Positions 44,013 to 52,448 of a stretch of DNA of 64,000 nt are shown in pieces. The stretch's first letter is position 1. Every line of letters starts with the position of its first letter. Position numbers and translations under genes: made by a program. This DNA is from an uncultured Bacteroides sp. GTDB lineage: Bacteria; Bacteroidota; Bacteroidia; Bacteroidales; Bacteroidaceae. Below the pieces are notes generated by a model, which saw only the letters and a list, made by a program, of their open reading frames with translations, was not told where the DNA came from and ran no database searches. The DNA is taken from the NCBI RefSeq assembly GCF_963678425.1, contig NZ_OY782857.1, positions 469,001-533,000 of the forward strand, given 5' to 3'.

Positions 44013-44171
44013 TTAATTTACTGTATTTCTGGCAAATAAAGGGATCGTAATGCTGGTATTTTTGTCCAATGGAAGGTAATCTCTTAATAAGTCTATAGAC
44101 TGTCCGGCTACATAAATTGCACCTAAAGGACTTATTGTCAACAGACAAATAAGAAAATATTTCTTTACCAT
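44013..44171 (-). CDS. 52-residue ORF with signal peptide upstream of GH97
   Basis: ATG 44171 gives MVKKYFLICLLTISPLGAIY, a signal-peptide-like start, then VAGQSIDLLRDYLPLDKNTS and a stop at 44013. It lies just upstream of GH97 in the same orientation (28 bases) and may be a small secreted peptide, or the 5' stump of an older, longer gene. No family could be recognised. The rest of the 43986-44465 gap is AT-rich and without a clear promoter. Confidence 0.35.
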   Translation of the reverse strand: MVKKYFLICLLTISPLGAIYVAGQSIDLLRDYLPLDKNTSITIPLFARNTVN

Positions 44172-44465
44172 ATTATCTCAAATAAGAATGTTTCATCGAT
44201 AGCATTAATTGATTTACTTATTACAAGGTACAAAACAAACAATTTAGAATGGAAATCCACTATTCTAAAGCAAAAAAGAGAATAAACCATTAGTGCAAAC
44301 GTTTTCAGTAGACCAGTTCAATCATTTCATTTAAAAAGGAAATTTCTGTTATATAAAAATCCTTAAAGAATAATATATACCTCACTTTTTATTTGTTTAT
44401 TTGCACCAAATTAGGGTGAAGTGTGGCCTTGCGAAAGCTTGGTTGCCAAAGATGGTAATAAACAA

Positions 44466-45374
44466 ATGAATAAACTCACGATAAACTCCTGTCCTCTCTG
44501 TGGTGGAACACACCTTAATAAGAAGATGACATGTACTGATTTTTATGCTTCCGGAGAGCAATTCGACCTTTTTCAGTGCGGGAATTGCAGCTTCCAGTTT
44601 ACACAGGGGTTTCCTGTTGAAAAAGAAATTGGTAAATACTACGAAACACCAGATTATATATCCCATAGCGATACGAAAAAAGGAATGATGAACGAGCTTT
44701 ATCACTTGGTGCGTATGCGTATGCTTCAAAACAAGGCAAAGCTTATTAACCGCACTACAGGAAAAAGTTCGGGAAGGATTCTGGATATCGGTACCGGAAC
44801 CGGATATTTTGCTCATACTATGCAAACTAAAGGATGGACAGTTGAAGCTATTGAAAAAAGTGAGCAAGCACGGTTATTTGCCAAAAATAATTTTAATCTG
44901 GATGTAAAAAATGAAGCTGGATTAGATGAACTCTCTGCCGGTTCATTCGATGTCATCACCTTGTGGCACGTAATGGAACACCTGGAGCATCTGGATAATA
45001 CATGGGAACAACTTTATGAGTTACTGGCAGACAACGGATGCCTGATAGTAGCTGTACCTAATTGCTCTTCCTATGATGCACAAAAATACAAAGAATTCTG
45101 GGCAGCTTATGACGTTCCCCGGCATTTATGGCATTTCACTCCCGACACTATGCAGAAGTTCGGTGAAAAACATCGTTTTAAGTTAATAAACCATCTCCCA
45201 ATGCCATTTGATGCATTTTATGTGTCAATCTTGAGTGAAAAATATAAAAAGAGCACATGCAGCCTATTTAAAGGAATGTATGCGGGCACTATAGCCTGGC
45301 TTCACTCTTTGAACAATGAAAAGAAGAGCAGCTCTATTATTTATGTATTCAGAAAAAAAGATTATGAAAAGTAA
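44466..45374 (+). CDS. Class I SAM-dependent methyltransferase with N-terminal zinc-ribbon
   Basis: The ATG at 44466 (MNKLTINSCPLCGG) is preferred over a GTG at 44421. A CxxC pair (CPLCGG) and a second (CGNCSF) make a small zinc ribbon as in UbiE/sugar-type methyltransferases. The methyltransferase motif I is RILDIGTGTGYFAHTM, motif II is WTVEAIEKSEQARL and the later WHVMEHLEHLDNTW is the post-I signature. It is a cytoplasmic enzyme of unknown substrate, perhaps a sugar or lipid. Its end overlaps the ftsX start by 11 bases. Confidence 0.88.
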   Translation: MNKLTINSCPLCGGTHLNKKMTCTDFYASGEQFDLFQCGNCSFQFTQGFPVEKEIGKYYETPDYISHSDTKKGMMNELYHLVRMRMLQNKAKLINRTTGKSSGRILDIGTGTGYFAHTMQTKGWTVEAIEKSEQARLFAKNNFNLDVKNEAGLDELSAGSFDVITLWHVMEHLEHLDNTWEQLYELLADNGCLIVAVPNCSSYDAQKYKEFWAAYDVPRHLWHFTPDTMQKFGEKHRFKLINHLPMPFDAFYVSILSEKYKKSTCSLFKGMYAGTIAWLHSLNNEKKSSSIIYVFRKKDYEK

Positions 45375-46245
45375 ACATAAAAAAAATACTATTCCATACT
45401 TCGATATTCAAAGTATAACCTCCAGCATTAGCACAATGCTTGTGCTTCTCTTACTGGGATTAGTTGTATTCTTTGTACTTTCGGCAAATAATCTTTCAGT
45501 GTACGTACGTGAGAATATCAACTTTTCGATCCTCATCAGTGATGATATGTCTGAGCCGGATATTCTTAATATGCAAAAGGAACTAAATAAAGAACCGTTT
45601 GTCAAAGAGTCCAGCTATATTTCCAAAGCGCAGGCACTTCGGGAACAGAGTGCCGCAATGGGCACCGATCCAGAAGGATTTTTAGGTTACAATCCTTTTA
45701 CCGCTTCACTTGAGGTAAAACTGAATTCCGCTTATGCAAACTCTGACAGTATAGCGAAAATCGAGAAAAAAATAAAAAAGAATACAAATATCCAGGAGAT
45801 CCTCTATCAGAAAGACCTGATTGATTCTGTGAACAAGAATATCCGCAACATCAGTGTGGTGCTGCTTTGTCTGGCAGGATTGCTCACATTAATCTCTTTT
45901 GCCCTTATCAACAACACGATCCGCTTAACCATTTACTCTAAAAGATTCCTGATTCACACCATGAAACTGGTTGGTGCCAGCTGGGGCTTTATCCGGAAAC
46001 CGTTTCTTGTACGTAATATCTGGATTGGAATAATCTCAGCTTTTGCAGCAGATGCGGTATTGCTGGGAGGAGCTTACTTGTTGGTAAACTACGAACCGGA
46101 ACTGATTTCCATCATAACACCTCAAGTAATGCTTATCGTTTGTTCATCAGTGTTGCTTTTTGGAGTCATTATCACATTCTTATGCGCTTACCTCTCAATC
46201 AACAGGTACCTGAGAATGAAAGCTAGTACGCTCTATTACATTTAA
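45364..46245 (+). CDS. ftsX: Cell division protein FtsX
   Basis: FtsX is the membrane partner of the FtsE ATPase and activates peptidoglycan hydrolases at the septum. The ATG at 45364 (MKSKHKKN) is used, since the longer frame to 45316 lies inside the methyltransferase gene. One transmembrane helix near residue 22 (SISTMLVLLLLGLVVFFVL), a periplasmic domain with the DPEGFLGYNPF segment typical of FtsX, and three C-terminal helices follow. The length of about 293 residues fits. ftsE is not adjacent, as often in Bacteroidetes. It begins a run with DUF3098 and uppP. Confidence 0.9.
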   Translation: MKSKHKKNTIPYFDIQSITSSISTMLVLLLLGLVVFFVLSANNLSVYVRENINFSILISDDMSEPDILNMQKELNKEPFVKESSYISKAQALREQSAAMGTDPEGFLGYNPFTASLEVKLNSAYANSDSIAKIEKKIKKNTNIQEILYQKDLIDSVNKNIRNISVVLLCLAGLLTLISFALINNTIRLTIYSKRFLIHTMKLVGASWGFIRKPFLVRNIWIGIISAFAADAVLLGGAYLLVNYEPELISIITPQVMLIVCSSVLLFGVIITFLCAYLSINRYLRMKASTLYYI

Positions 46246-46273
46246 GGATAATTGAAACATAAAAAATAAGAAT

Positions 46274-46504
46274 ATGGACAAAAAGAAATTCGCCTTTGAT
46301 AAGACCAACTTTATCTTACTGGCAATTGGAATGCTCGTTGTTATATTGGGTTTTATATTAATGGCAGGCCCTGGAACAACTGAAACAACCTTTCAGGCTG
46401 ATATTTTCAGCGTACGCAGAATAAAAGTAGCTCCTGTAGTTTGCTTCTTAGGATTCATTTTTATGATCTACGGAGTTATTCATAAACCTAAAACGGATAA
46501 ATAA
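46274..46504 (+). CDS. DUF3098 family membrane protein
   Basis: This 76-residue protein has two transmembrane helices (FILLAIGMLVVILGFILMAG and VAPVVCFLGFIFMIYGVI) and the short cytoplasmic N-terminus MDKKKFAFDKTN. The layout and length match DUF3098, which always lies between ftsX and uppP in Bacteroidetes. The function is unknown; the position suggests a role with cell-wall synthesis or division. Confidence 0.88.
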   Translation: MDKKKFAFDKTNFILLAIGMLVVILGFILMAGPGTTETTFQADIFSVRRIKVAPVVCFLGFIFMIYGVIHKPKTDK

Positions 46505-46506
46505 GC

Positions 46507-47400
46507 ATGGGAGATTTAACCTTATTGCAAACCATACTTATTGCCATCGTGGAGGGACTCACTGAGTTTCTTCCTGTCTCTTCAACGGGACATATGATCA
46601 TTGCACAAAACATGCTGGGAGTGCAGAGTACTGAGTTTGTAAAAGCATTTACTGTAATCATTCAGTTTGGAGCCATCCTGTCTGTTGTGGTTCTTTATTG
46701 GAATCGTTTTTTTAAGCTAAATAAGTGTAAAGTCTTTGATAAAGAAACTGCAGCCGATAAACCTTTTCTGGGCAAGGTTGTTGTTTATTTCAAAAGATTT
46801 ATATATAAATTTGATTTCTACTGGAAACTCTTAATTGCCTTTATTCCTGCAGCTGTATTTGGTTTTATTTTTAGCAATAAAATTGATGAGATGCTGGAGA
46901 GTGTAGAGGTTGTTGCTACAATGCTCGTTATCGGAGGAATATTCATGCTCTTTGTTGATAAGATATTTACTAAAGTAGACGAGAGCAAAGGGCTAACAGA
47001 AAAAAAAGCATTGAATATAGGACTTTTCCAATGTATCGCCATGATACCGGGAGTATCCCGTTCAATGGCTACCATTGTGGGGGGTATGGCACAAAAAATG
47101 TCAAGAAAGACTGCTGCCGAATTTTCTTTTTTCCTTGCTGTCCCTACTATGTTTGCAGCTACAGCTTATAAACTGCTGAAGCTTCTTATGGAACCCAACG
47201 GAATAGAAGTTCTAAGCCAGAATGTAGGAGCACTGATAATAGGAAATGTTGTGGCATTTATTGTGGCACTGCTTGCCATCAAGTTTTTCATCAGTTTTGT
47301 AACCAAATACGGATTCAAAGCTTTTGGTTATTACAGAATCATTGTGGGAGGAATCATCCTGGTGATGATATTATTAGGACATAATTTAGAAGTTGTTTAA
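46507..47400 (+). CDS. uppP: Undecaprenyl-diphosphatase
   Basis: UppP (BacA) regenerates undecaprenyl phosphate, the carrier for peptidoglycan building blocks, and can confer bacitracin resistance. The motif EGLTEFLPVSSTGHM lies near residue 17 and PGVSRSMATIVGGMAQ (the PGxSRS motif) near residue 180. About eight transmembrane helices are visible. The length of 297 residues is standard. It starts 2 bases after DUF3098 and its stop overlaps the truB start by 1 base (TAATG). Confidence 0.95.
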   Translation: MGDLTLLQTILIAIVEGLTEFLPVSSTGHMIIAQNMLGVQSTEFVKAFTVIIQFGAILSVVVLYWNRFFKLNKCKVFDKETAADKPFLGKVVVYFKRFIYKFDFYWKLLIAFIPAAVFGFIFSNKIDEMLESVEVVATMLVIGGIFMLFVDKIFTKVDESKGLTEKKALNIGLFQCIAMIPGVSRSMATIVGGMAQKMSRKTAAEFSFFLAVPTMFAATAYKLLKLLMEPNGIEVLSQNVGALIIGNVVAFIVALLAIKFFISFVTKYGFKAFGYYRIIVGGIILVMILLGHNLEVV

Positions 47401-48098
47401 TGAACTTTATTGAAGGAGAAGTATTATACTTCAACAAACCACTAACGTGGACTTCTTTTAATCTCGTAGCAAAGGTAAAGTATCCTCTGCTGAGAAAACT
47501 AAGAGTAAAAAAACTAAAAGTAGGACATGCAGGAACACTGGATCCGCTCGCTACAGGTGTAATGATAATATGCACCGGGAAAGCAACCAAGCGAATCGAA
47601 GAGTTTCAGTTTCAGACAAAAGAATATATTGCCACTATCAGGCTGGGAGCAACCACTCCTTCCTATGATCTGGAGAAAGAGATTGATGCCACTTACCCCA
47701 CGGAACACATTACCCGTGAACTGGTAGAAGAGACTCTGAAGAAATTTATTGGAAGCATTGAACAGATTCCTCCGGCTTTTTCGGCCTGCAAGATAGATGG
47801 CGAAAGGGCTTACGAACTGGCAAGAGCAGGGAAGGAAGTAGAACTGAAGCCTAAAACTTTGGTTATTGATGAAATTGAATTATTGGAGTGTAATCTACCT
47901 GAAATAAAAATCCGGGTGGTGTGCAGTAAGGGCACATACATCCGTGCACTCGCCAGAGACATTGGAGAGGCGCTGAACAGTGGCGGTCATCTCACCGGAC
48001 TTATCCGCACCCGTGTGGGAGATGTCAGACTAGAGCATTGCATGGAAATTGAGAACTTTGTGGAATGGCTGGATAAACAAGATATAGAAGTAAACTAA
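47400..48098 (+). CDS. truB: tRNA pseudouridine(55) synthase
   Basis: TruB converts U55 in the T loop of most tRNAs to pseudouridine. The motif HAGTLDPLATGVMIICTGKATK holds the catalytic Asp. AFSACKIDGERAYELARAG and RVVCSKGTYIRALARDIGEAL are conserved. The length of 232 residues is the short form that lacks a PUA domain. The ATG overlaps the uppP stop by one base, so translation is probably coupled. Confidence 0.95.
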   Translation: MNFIEGEVLYFNKPLTWTSFNLVAKVKYPLLRKLRVKKLKVGHAGTLDPLATGVMIICTGKATKRIEEFQFQTKEYIATIRLGATTPSYDLEKEIDATYPTEHITRELVEETLKKFIGSIEQIPPAFSACKIDGERAYELARAGKEVELKPKTLVIDEIELLECNLPEIKIRVVCSKGTYIRALARDIGEALNSGGHLTGLIRTRVGDVRLEHCMEIENFVEWLDKQDIEVN

Positions 48099-48114
48099 CG
48101 TAAAGAAAGAAAAT

Positions 48115-49170
48115 ATGAAACTATCACAATTTAAATTTAAGCTTCCTGAGGATAAAATTGCTTTGCACCCTGCCAGGTACAGAGATGAATCCCGTTTGAT
48201 GGTTCTTCATAAGAAGACAGGCGAAATTGAGCATAAACAGTTTAAGAATATCTTAGATTATTTTGATGATAAAGATGTTTTTATATTTAATGACACCAAA
48301 GTATTTCCTGCCCGTCTTTATGGAAACAAGGAAAAAACAGGTGCCCGTATTGAAGTATTCTTATTACGTGAGTTGAATGAAGAGCTTCGTTTATGGGACG
48401 TATTGGTTGATCCAGCCCGTAAAATAAGAATTGGTAATAAACTATATTTCGGGGAAGATGATTCAATGGTTGCTGAAGTGATTGACAACACCACTTCACG
48501 TGGACGTACTTTGCGTTTTCTTTATGACGGACCACATGAGGAATTCAAAAAAGCACTCTATGCACTTGGAGAAACTCCACTGCCTCATTCCATTATAAAT
48601 CGTGCGGTAGAACCAGAAGATGCGGAAAGATTCCAATCAATCTTTGCCAAACGGGAAGGAGCTGTAACAGCACCAACAGCCAGTCTTCACTTCAGTCGTG
48701 AGTTGATGAAGCGCATGGAGATCAAAGGAATCGACTTTGCTTTTATCACCATGCATGCCGGCCTGGGTAACTTCCGCGATATTGATGTAGAAGATCTCAC
48801 CAAGCATAAAATGGACTCAGAACAAATGTTTGTAACAGACGAAGCTGTTAAGATTGTAAATGAGGCAAAAGATGCGAACAGGAATATTTGTGCGGTAGGC
48901 ACTACTGTGATGAGAGCAATTGAAAGTGCGGTAAGTACTGATGGACACTTGAAGACTTTTGAAGGATGGACTAATAAATTCATTTTTCCTCCTTATGACT
49001 TCACCGTTGCCAATTCAATGATTTCCAATTTTCACATGCCTCTCTCCACATTGCTCATGATTGTTTCTGCATTCGGTGGATACGATTTTGTAATGGATGC
49101 TTATCAGGTTGCAATAAAAGAGGAATATCGCTTCGGTACTTACGGAGATGCAATGTTGATTTTAGATTAA
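48115..49170 (+). CDS. queA: S-adenosylmethionine:tRNA ribosyltransferase-isomerase
   Basis: QueA transfers and isomerises the ribose of SAM to make epoxyqueuosine in tRNA. The start LSQFKFKLPEDKIALHPARYRDESRLMVL is family-typical. VFPARLYGNKEKTGARIEVFLL, GAVTAPTASLHFS and TMHAGLGNFRDIDVEDLTKH are conserved motifs. The length of 351 residues is standard. The gene for the next step of the pathway, queG, is the last gene in this window, far away and on the other strand. Confidence 0.96.
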   Translation: MKLSQFKFKLPEDKIALHPARYRDESRLMVLHKKTGEIEHKQFKNILDYFDDKDVFIFNDTKVFPARLYGNKEKTGARIEVFLLRELNEELRLWDVLVDPARKIRIGNKLYFGEDDSMVAEVIDNTTSRGRTLRFLYDGPHEEFKKALYALGETPLPHSIINRAVEPEDAERFQSIFAKREGAVTAPTASLHFSRELMKRMEIKGIDFAFITMHAGLGNFRDIDVEDLTKHKMDSEQMFVTDEAVKIVNEAKDANRNICAVGTTVMRAIESAVSTDGHLKTFEGWTNKFIFPPYDFTVANSMISNFHMPLSTLLMIVSAFGGYDFVMDAYQVAIKEEYRFGTYGDAMLILD

Positions 49171-49182
49171 GCAAAGAGAACT

Positions 49183-49650
49183 ATGGCAACGGTTTATTTC
49201 GGTTTAGGCACTAACTTGGGCGATAAAGAAAGAAACCTGCGCTTAGCAATAGATAAAATAGAAGAGCGGATAGGGAGAGTTATTTCCCAATCCGCTTTTT
49301 ATGCTTCCGAACCTTGGGGATTTGAATCCACCAATTCTTTTCTCAATGCCGTTATTTGTGCAGAAACCTCACTTTCTCCATTTCAGCTTTTGGAAGAGAC
49401 ACAATTGATAGAGAAAGAGATTGGCAGGAACAAGAAATCTGTTGGTGGTATCTATAATGACAGACTGATTGATATCGACACGCTTCTCTATGATGATCTG
49501 ATTCTACATACTGAGAACTTAGACATTCCTCATTCTCTGATGACAGAACGTCCTTTCGTAATGAGGCCACTCTGCGAAATAGCACCGGAACTTATTATAC
49601 CGGAAACAGGCAAAACAGTTCAAACAATCTGTGACGATTTATCTTTATGA
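49183..49650 (+). CDS. folK: 2-amino-4-hydroxy-6-hydroxymethyldihydropteridine diphosphokinase
   Basis: FolK transfers pyrophosphate to 6-hydroxymethyl-dihydropterin in folate synthesis. YFGLGTNLGDKERNLRLAID opens the domain. The ASEPWGFESTNSFLNAVIC segment holds the substrate-binding Trp-Gly pair, and YNDRLIDIDTLLYDDLIL has the metal-binding DIDxL. PHSLMTERPFVMRPLCEIAP completes the signature. The length of 155 residues is normal. It is the last gene before the metK leader. Confidence 0.95.
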   Translation: MATVYFGLGTNLGDKERNLRLAIDKIEERIGRVISQSAFYASEPWGFESTNSFLNAVICAETSLSPFQLLEETQLIEKEIGRNKKSVGGIYNDRLIDIDTLLYDDLILHTENLDIPHSLMTERPFVMRPLCEIAPELIIPETGKTVQTICDDLSL

Positions 49651-49707
49651 GTATTAAATTCTTTTAAATTAATTACCACAAGGGTACAGAAATCAGGAAT
49701 TTAGCTA

Positions 49708-49715
49708 TATCTTTG
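49708..49715 (+). promoter_or_regulatory. Promoter -7 box of the metK transcript
   Basis: TATCTTTG matches TAnnTTTG. It places the transcript start near 49720, just ahead of the SAM-II riboswitch. Confidence 0.6.
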
Positions 49716-49728
49716 CACCATCTTTAAA

Positions 49729-49780
49729 CGTGGAAAGATTTGGGCAGCTTGCAACCACAGTAAAAAATGCTAAATGATAG
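49729..49780 (+). promoter_or_regulatory. SAM-II riboswitch in the metK leader
   Basis: The 52 bases hold the SAM-II signature in order: GTGG closing to CCAC (stem P1), GATTTG, the loop GCTTGCAACCAC, then AGTAAAAAATGCTAAATG, in which ATTT and AAAT and the two GC parts can form the H-type pseudoknot P2. Conserved GATTT, TTGCA and GCTAAA all match known SAM-II aptamers. SAM-II senses S-adenosylmethionine and represses downstream genes. Its position 105 bases before metK, the SAM synthetase gene, makes direct product feedback the natural role. Confidence 0.88.
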
Positions 49781-49787
49781 CTTATAC

Positions 49788-49841
49788 ATGCGTTTCTTCC
49801 TTCCAAATCAACCCCCATTTCAGGAAATTTATATAGTATAA
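49788..49841 (+). CDS. 17-codon leader ORF between riboswitch and metK
   Basis: ATG 49788 gives MRFFLPNQPPFQEIYIV then a stop. Only 7 bases separate the riboswitch from this ATG, the usual distance between a SAM-II aptamer and the start it controls, while metK starts 44 bases beyond its stop. It may be a leader peptide or a chance frame. Confidence 0.3.
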   Translation: MRFFLPNQPPFQEIYIV

Positions 49842-49884
49842 ACAGACGAATTAACAATCCGTCAATCTAAAACTTTATTTATCC

Positions 49885-51177
49885 ATGGGATATTTATTCA
49901 CATCCGAATCGGTGTCTGAAGGACACCCCGACAAAGTAGCCGATCAAATATCGGATGCTGTACTTGATGAACTATTGGCTTACGATCCTAGTTCTAAAGT
50001 AGCTTGCGAAACTCTCGTTACTACCGGACAAGTAGTACTTGCGGGTGAAGTGAAATCTGAAGCGTATGTTGACTTACAGGAAGTTGCTCGTAATGTAATC
50101 AATAAGATTGGTTATACCAAAGGCGAGTATATGTTCGAAGGAAACTCATGCGGAGTATTTTCTGCTATTCACGAACAATCTCCCGACATTAATCGTGGAG
50201 TAGAACGTGCAGACCCAATGAACCAAGGTGCAGGTGACCAGGGAATGATGTTTGGTTATGCAACTAATGAAACAGAAAACTACATGCCATTATCTCTGGA
50301 TCTTGCGCATAAAATACTATATATTCTGGCTAAAATCAGAAGAGAAGAAAAGGTAATGACTTATCTTCGTCCGGATGCTAAAAGTCAGGTTACAATTGAA
50401 TATGATGATAATGGAAAACCTGTGCGTATTGACACTATCGTTATATCTACTCAGCACGATGATTTCGTAAAACCAGAAAATGACTCTCCTGAAGCTCAGT
50501 TAAAGGCTGACGAAGAGATGCTGGCTATTATTCGCGAGGATGTAATTAAAGTGTTGATGCCAAGAGTATTTGCTTCTATTCATAATAGAAAGATATTGGA
50601 CTTGTTCAACGGTGCAATTACTTATCATGTTAATCCAACCGGAAAGTTTGTGATTGGCGGACCTCACGGAGACACAGGATTAACAGGTCGTAAGATTATC
50701 GTTGATACTTATGGCGGTAAAGGAGCTCACGGTGGTGGTGCTTTCTCTGGAAAAGACCCTAGTAAGGTAGACCGTAGTGCAGCTTATGCAGCACGTCACA
50801 TTGCTAAAAACCTTGTTGCTGCTGGAGTAGCCGACGAGATCCTTGTTCAGATATCTTACGCTATTGGTGTGGCTCGTCCTATCAATATCTATGTAGATAC
50901 CTATAACCGGAGCAATGTGAACATTACTGACGGCGAGATTGCAAAGAAGATTGATAAGTTATTTGATCTTCGTCCAAAAGCTATCGAAGACCGTTTGAAG
51001 CTTCGTAATCCTATCTATTCAGAAACTGCAGCTTACGGACACATGGGACGTACCCCTAAAGTAGTTACCAAGAGCTTCCACTCACGTTATCTGGAAGATA
51101 AAACAGTTGAAGTAGAATTGTTTACCTGGGAAAAGCTTGATTACATTGATAAAATAAAAGAAGAATTCGGTTTATAA
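49885..51177 (+). CDS. metK: S-adenosylmethionine synthase
   Basis: MetK makes SAM from methionine and ATP. The motif GYLFTSESVSEGHPDKVADQ opens the protein and GAGDQGMMFGYATNE is the conserved hexapeptide region. FVIGGPHGDTGLTGRKIIVD, YGGKGAHGGGAFSGKDPSKVD and the catalytic SYAIGVARP region follow. The length of 430 residues is long relative to ~385 in E. coli but normal in Bacteroidetes. It is under the SAM-II riboswitch and -7 promoter just upstream, and ends in an intrinsic terminator at 51202. Confidence 0.96.
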   Translation: MGYLFTSESVSEGHPDKVADQISDAVLDELLAYDPSSKVACETLVTTGQVVLAGEVKSEAYVDLQEVARNVINKIGYTKGEYMFEGNSCGVFSAIHEQSPDINRGVERADPMNQGAGDQGMMFGYATNETENYMPLSLDLAHKILYILAKIRREEKVMTYLRPDAKSQVTIEYDDNGKPVRIDTIVISTQHDDFVKPENDSPEAQLKADEEMLAIIREDVIKVLMPRVFASIHNRKILDLFNGAITYHVNPTGKFVIGGPHGDTGLTGRKIIVDTYGGKGAHGGGAFSGKDPSKVDRSAAYAARHIAKNLVAAGVADEILVQISYAIGVARPINIYVDTYNRSNVNITDGEIAKKIDKLFDLRPKAIEDRLKLRNPIYSETAAYGHMGRTPKVVTKSFHSRYLEDKTVEVELFTWEKLDYIDKIKEEFGL

Positions 51178-51201
51178 GAATCAACCGACCTACAGATACA
51201 G

Positions 51202-51246
51202 AGCCTGTGCAGTTCCTTTTAAAGGAAATTGCATAGGCTTTTTTCT
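51202..51246 (+). terminator. Intrinsic terminator after metK
   Basis: AGCCTGTGCAGTTCCTTT and AAAGGAAATTGCATAGGCT pair nearly throughout with a T-run following. A second, short hairpin with GCTATTTA/TAAATAGC is at 51509-51533; the region 51247-51535 has no gene. Confidence 0.85.
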
Positions 51247-51535
51247 TTCTTGGAAACTAAACTTGCAGCAACAAAAGCTAACACGAGGGAAACAAACGGC
51301 CTTCTCCAAAAATCTTCCGCCAATAAATAAAAATATAACCCGATAAACCGGACAAGATAACCTGTTTCATTTTTAAGCATACAGGATAAATTCAGAACAT
51401 GCTTACTTTGGCTTAATAAGGGACAAAGAATATCTGCTAAAGAGCCCGCTTTTTAGATACAAATTAAGTATCAGCATCAGTCATTTTTAGTGTAAATTCG
51501 CTATTTATTACATAGTAAATAGCTGTAATTCAGAA

Positions 51536-51702
51536 ATTAAACACTTTTTAACTCAATCTTACTGCAAAAGCAAACAAAACATAAGGTTGTTTTCTGACAA
51601 GACGTTTTACTTTTCAGGATAACTAACTGATTATAAGCCGCGGAAAAATTATATCCACCCCCTATAATAGCAAAAAACAAAGGTAGTTTTTCCGCAGTTT
51701 CA
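51536..51702 (+). repeat. Dispersed noncoding element, copy 2
   Basis: The counterpart of 41657-41823, of equal length and same orientation. Conserved blocks sit at matching spacing, and the 3' part again forms a hairpin (GCGGAAAAATTAT...TTTTTCCGC). It lies between metK and LOG with no gene nearby. Candidate noncoding RNA or mobile repeat; not coding in any frame. Confidence 0.7.
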
Positions 51703-51825
51703 ATATCCCTTTCCGAAATAAACCAATGAGCACTATTTGCAGACAGACTCTATTTGTAAAGTCTAAACGATTCCTTAAATAATATAATTCCCTGATATAA
51801 CAATCATAATACAAAAAGAAATGAT

Positions 51826-51833
51826 TAATTTTG
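51826..51833 (+). promoter_or_regulatory. Promoter -7 box for the LOG gene
   Basis: TAATTTTG matches TAnnTTTG and ends 27 bases before the ATG at 51861. Confidence 0.55.
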
Positions 51834-51860
51834 CCGCGAATTGTAAAACTGACTACAAGG

Positions 51861-52448
51861 ATGAATAACATTAATTCAGTATGTGTATATAGTGCATCGA
51901 GTACTAAAATTGATCAGACATATTTCAATGCTGCAACCACATTAGGCAAAATTCTGGCAAAAAAAGAGATCCGTTTGATAAATGGTGCAGGAAGTATTGG
52001 ATTAATGAGAGCTGTTGCTGATGCTTCATTGCAGGCTGGAGGAAAGGTTACCGGGGTAATTCCACGATTTATGGTAGAACAAAACTGGCACCACAAAGGC
52101 CTGACAAAATTAGTAGAAGTAGATTCCATGCACGAACGGAAACAATTAATGGCAGATCTGTCCGATGGCATAATAGCTTTACCGGGAGGATGCGGTACAC
52201 TGGAAGAACTCCTTGAAATCATCACATGGAAGCAATTGGGGCTTTATTTCAATCCGATTGTTATTCTTAATGTGAACAATTTCTTTGATCCGCTATTAGC
52301 GCAACTTAATGAGGCTGTAGAGCAGAACTTTATGCGACCACAGCATGCTGCAATATGGAATGTGGCACAAACTCCGGAAGAAGCAGTAGATTTGCTTTTT
52401 TCTACTCCGAAATGGGATAAAGAAATCCGTAAGTTTGCAGCAATATGA
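51861..52448 (+). CDS. LOG family protein (Rossmann-fold nucleotide-binding)
   Basis: LOG proteins hydrolyse cytokinin riboside monophosphates or purine nucleotides. The ATG at 51861 is used, since upstream residues to a TTG at 51831 are not conserved. Motifs are CVYSASSTKIDQTYFNAA, the glycine-rich LINGAGSIGLMRAVADASL, and the signature MHERKQLMADLSDGIIALPGGCGTLEELLE, with the expected PGGxGTxxE. The length of 195 residues fits. The last four bases overlap the next start (ATGA). Confidence 0.92.
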   Translation: MNNINSVCVYSASSTKIDQTYFNAATTLGKILAKKEIRLINGAGSIGLMRAVADASLQAGGKVTGVIPRFMVEQNWHHKGLTKLVEVDSMHERKQLMADLSDGIIALPGGCGTLEELLEIITWKQLGLYFNPIVILNVNNFFDPLLAQLNEAVEQNFMRPQHAAIWNVAQTPEEAVDLLFSTPKWDKEIRKFAAI

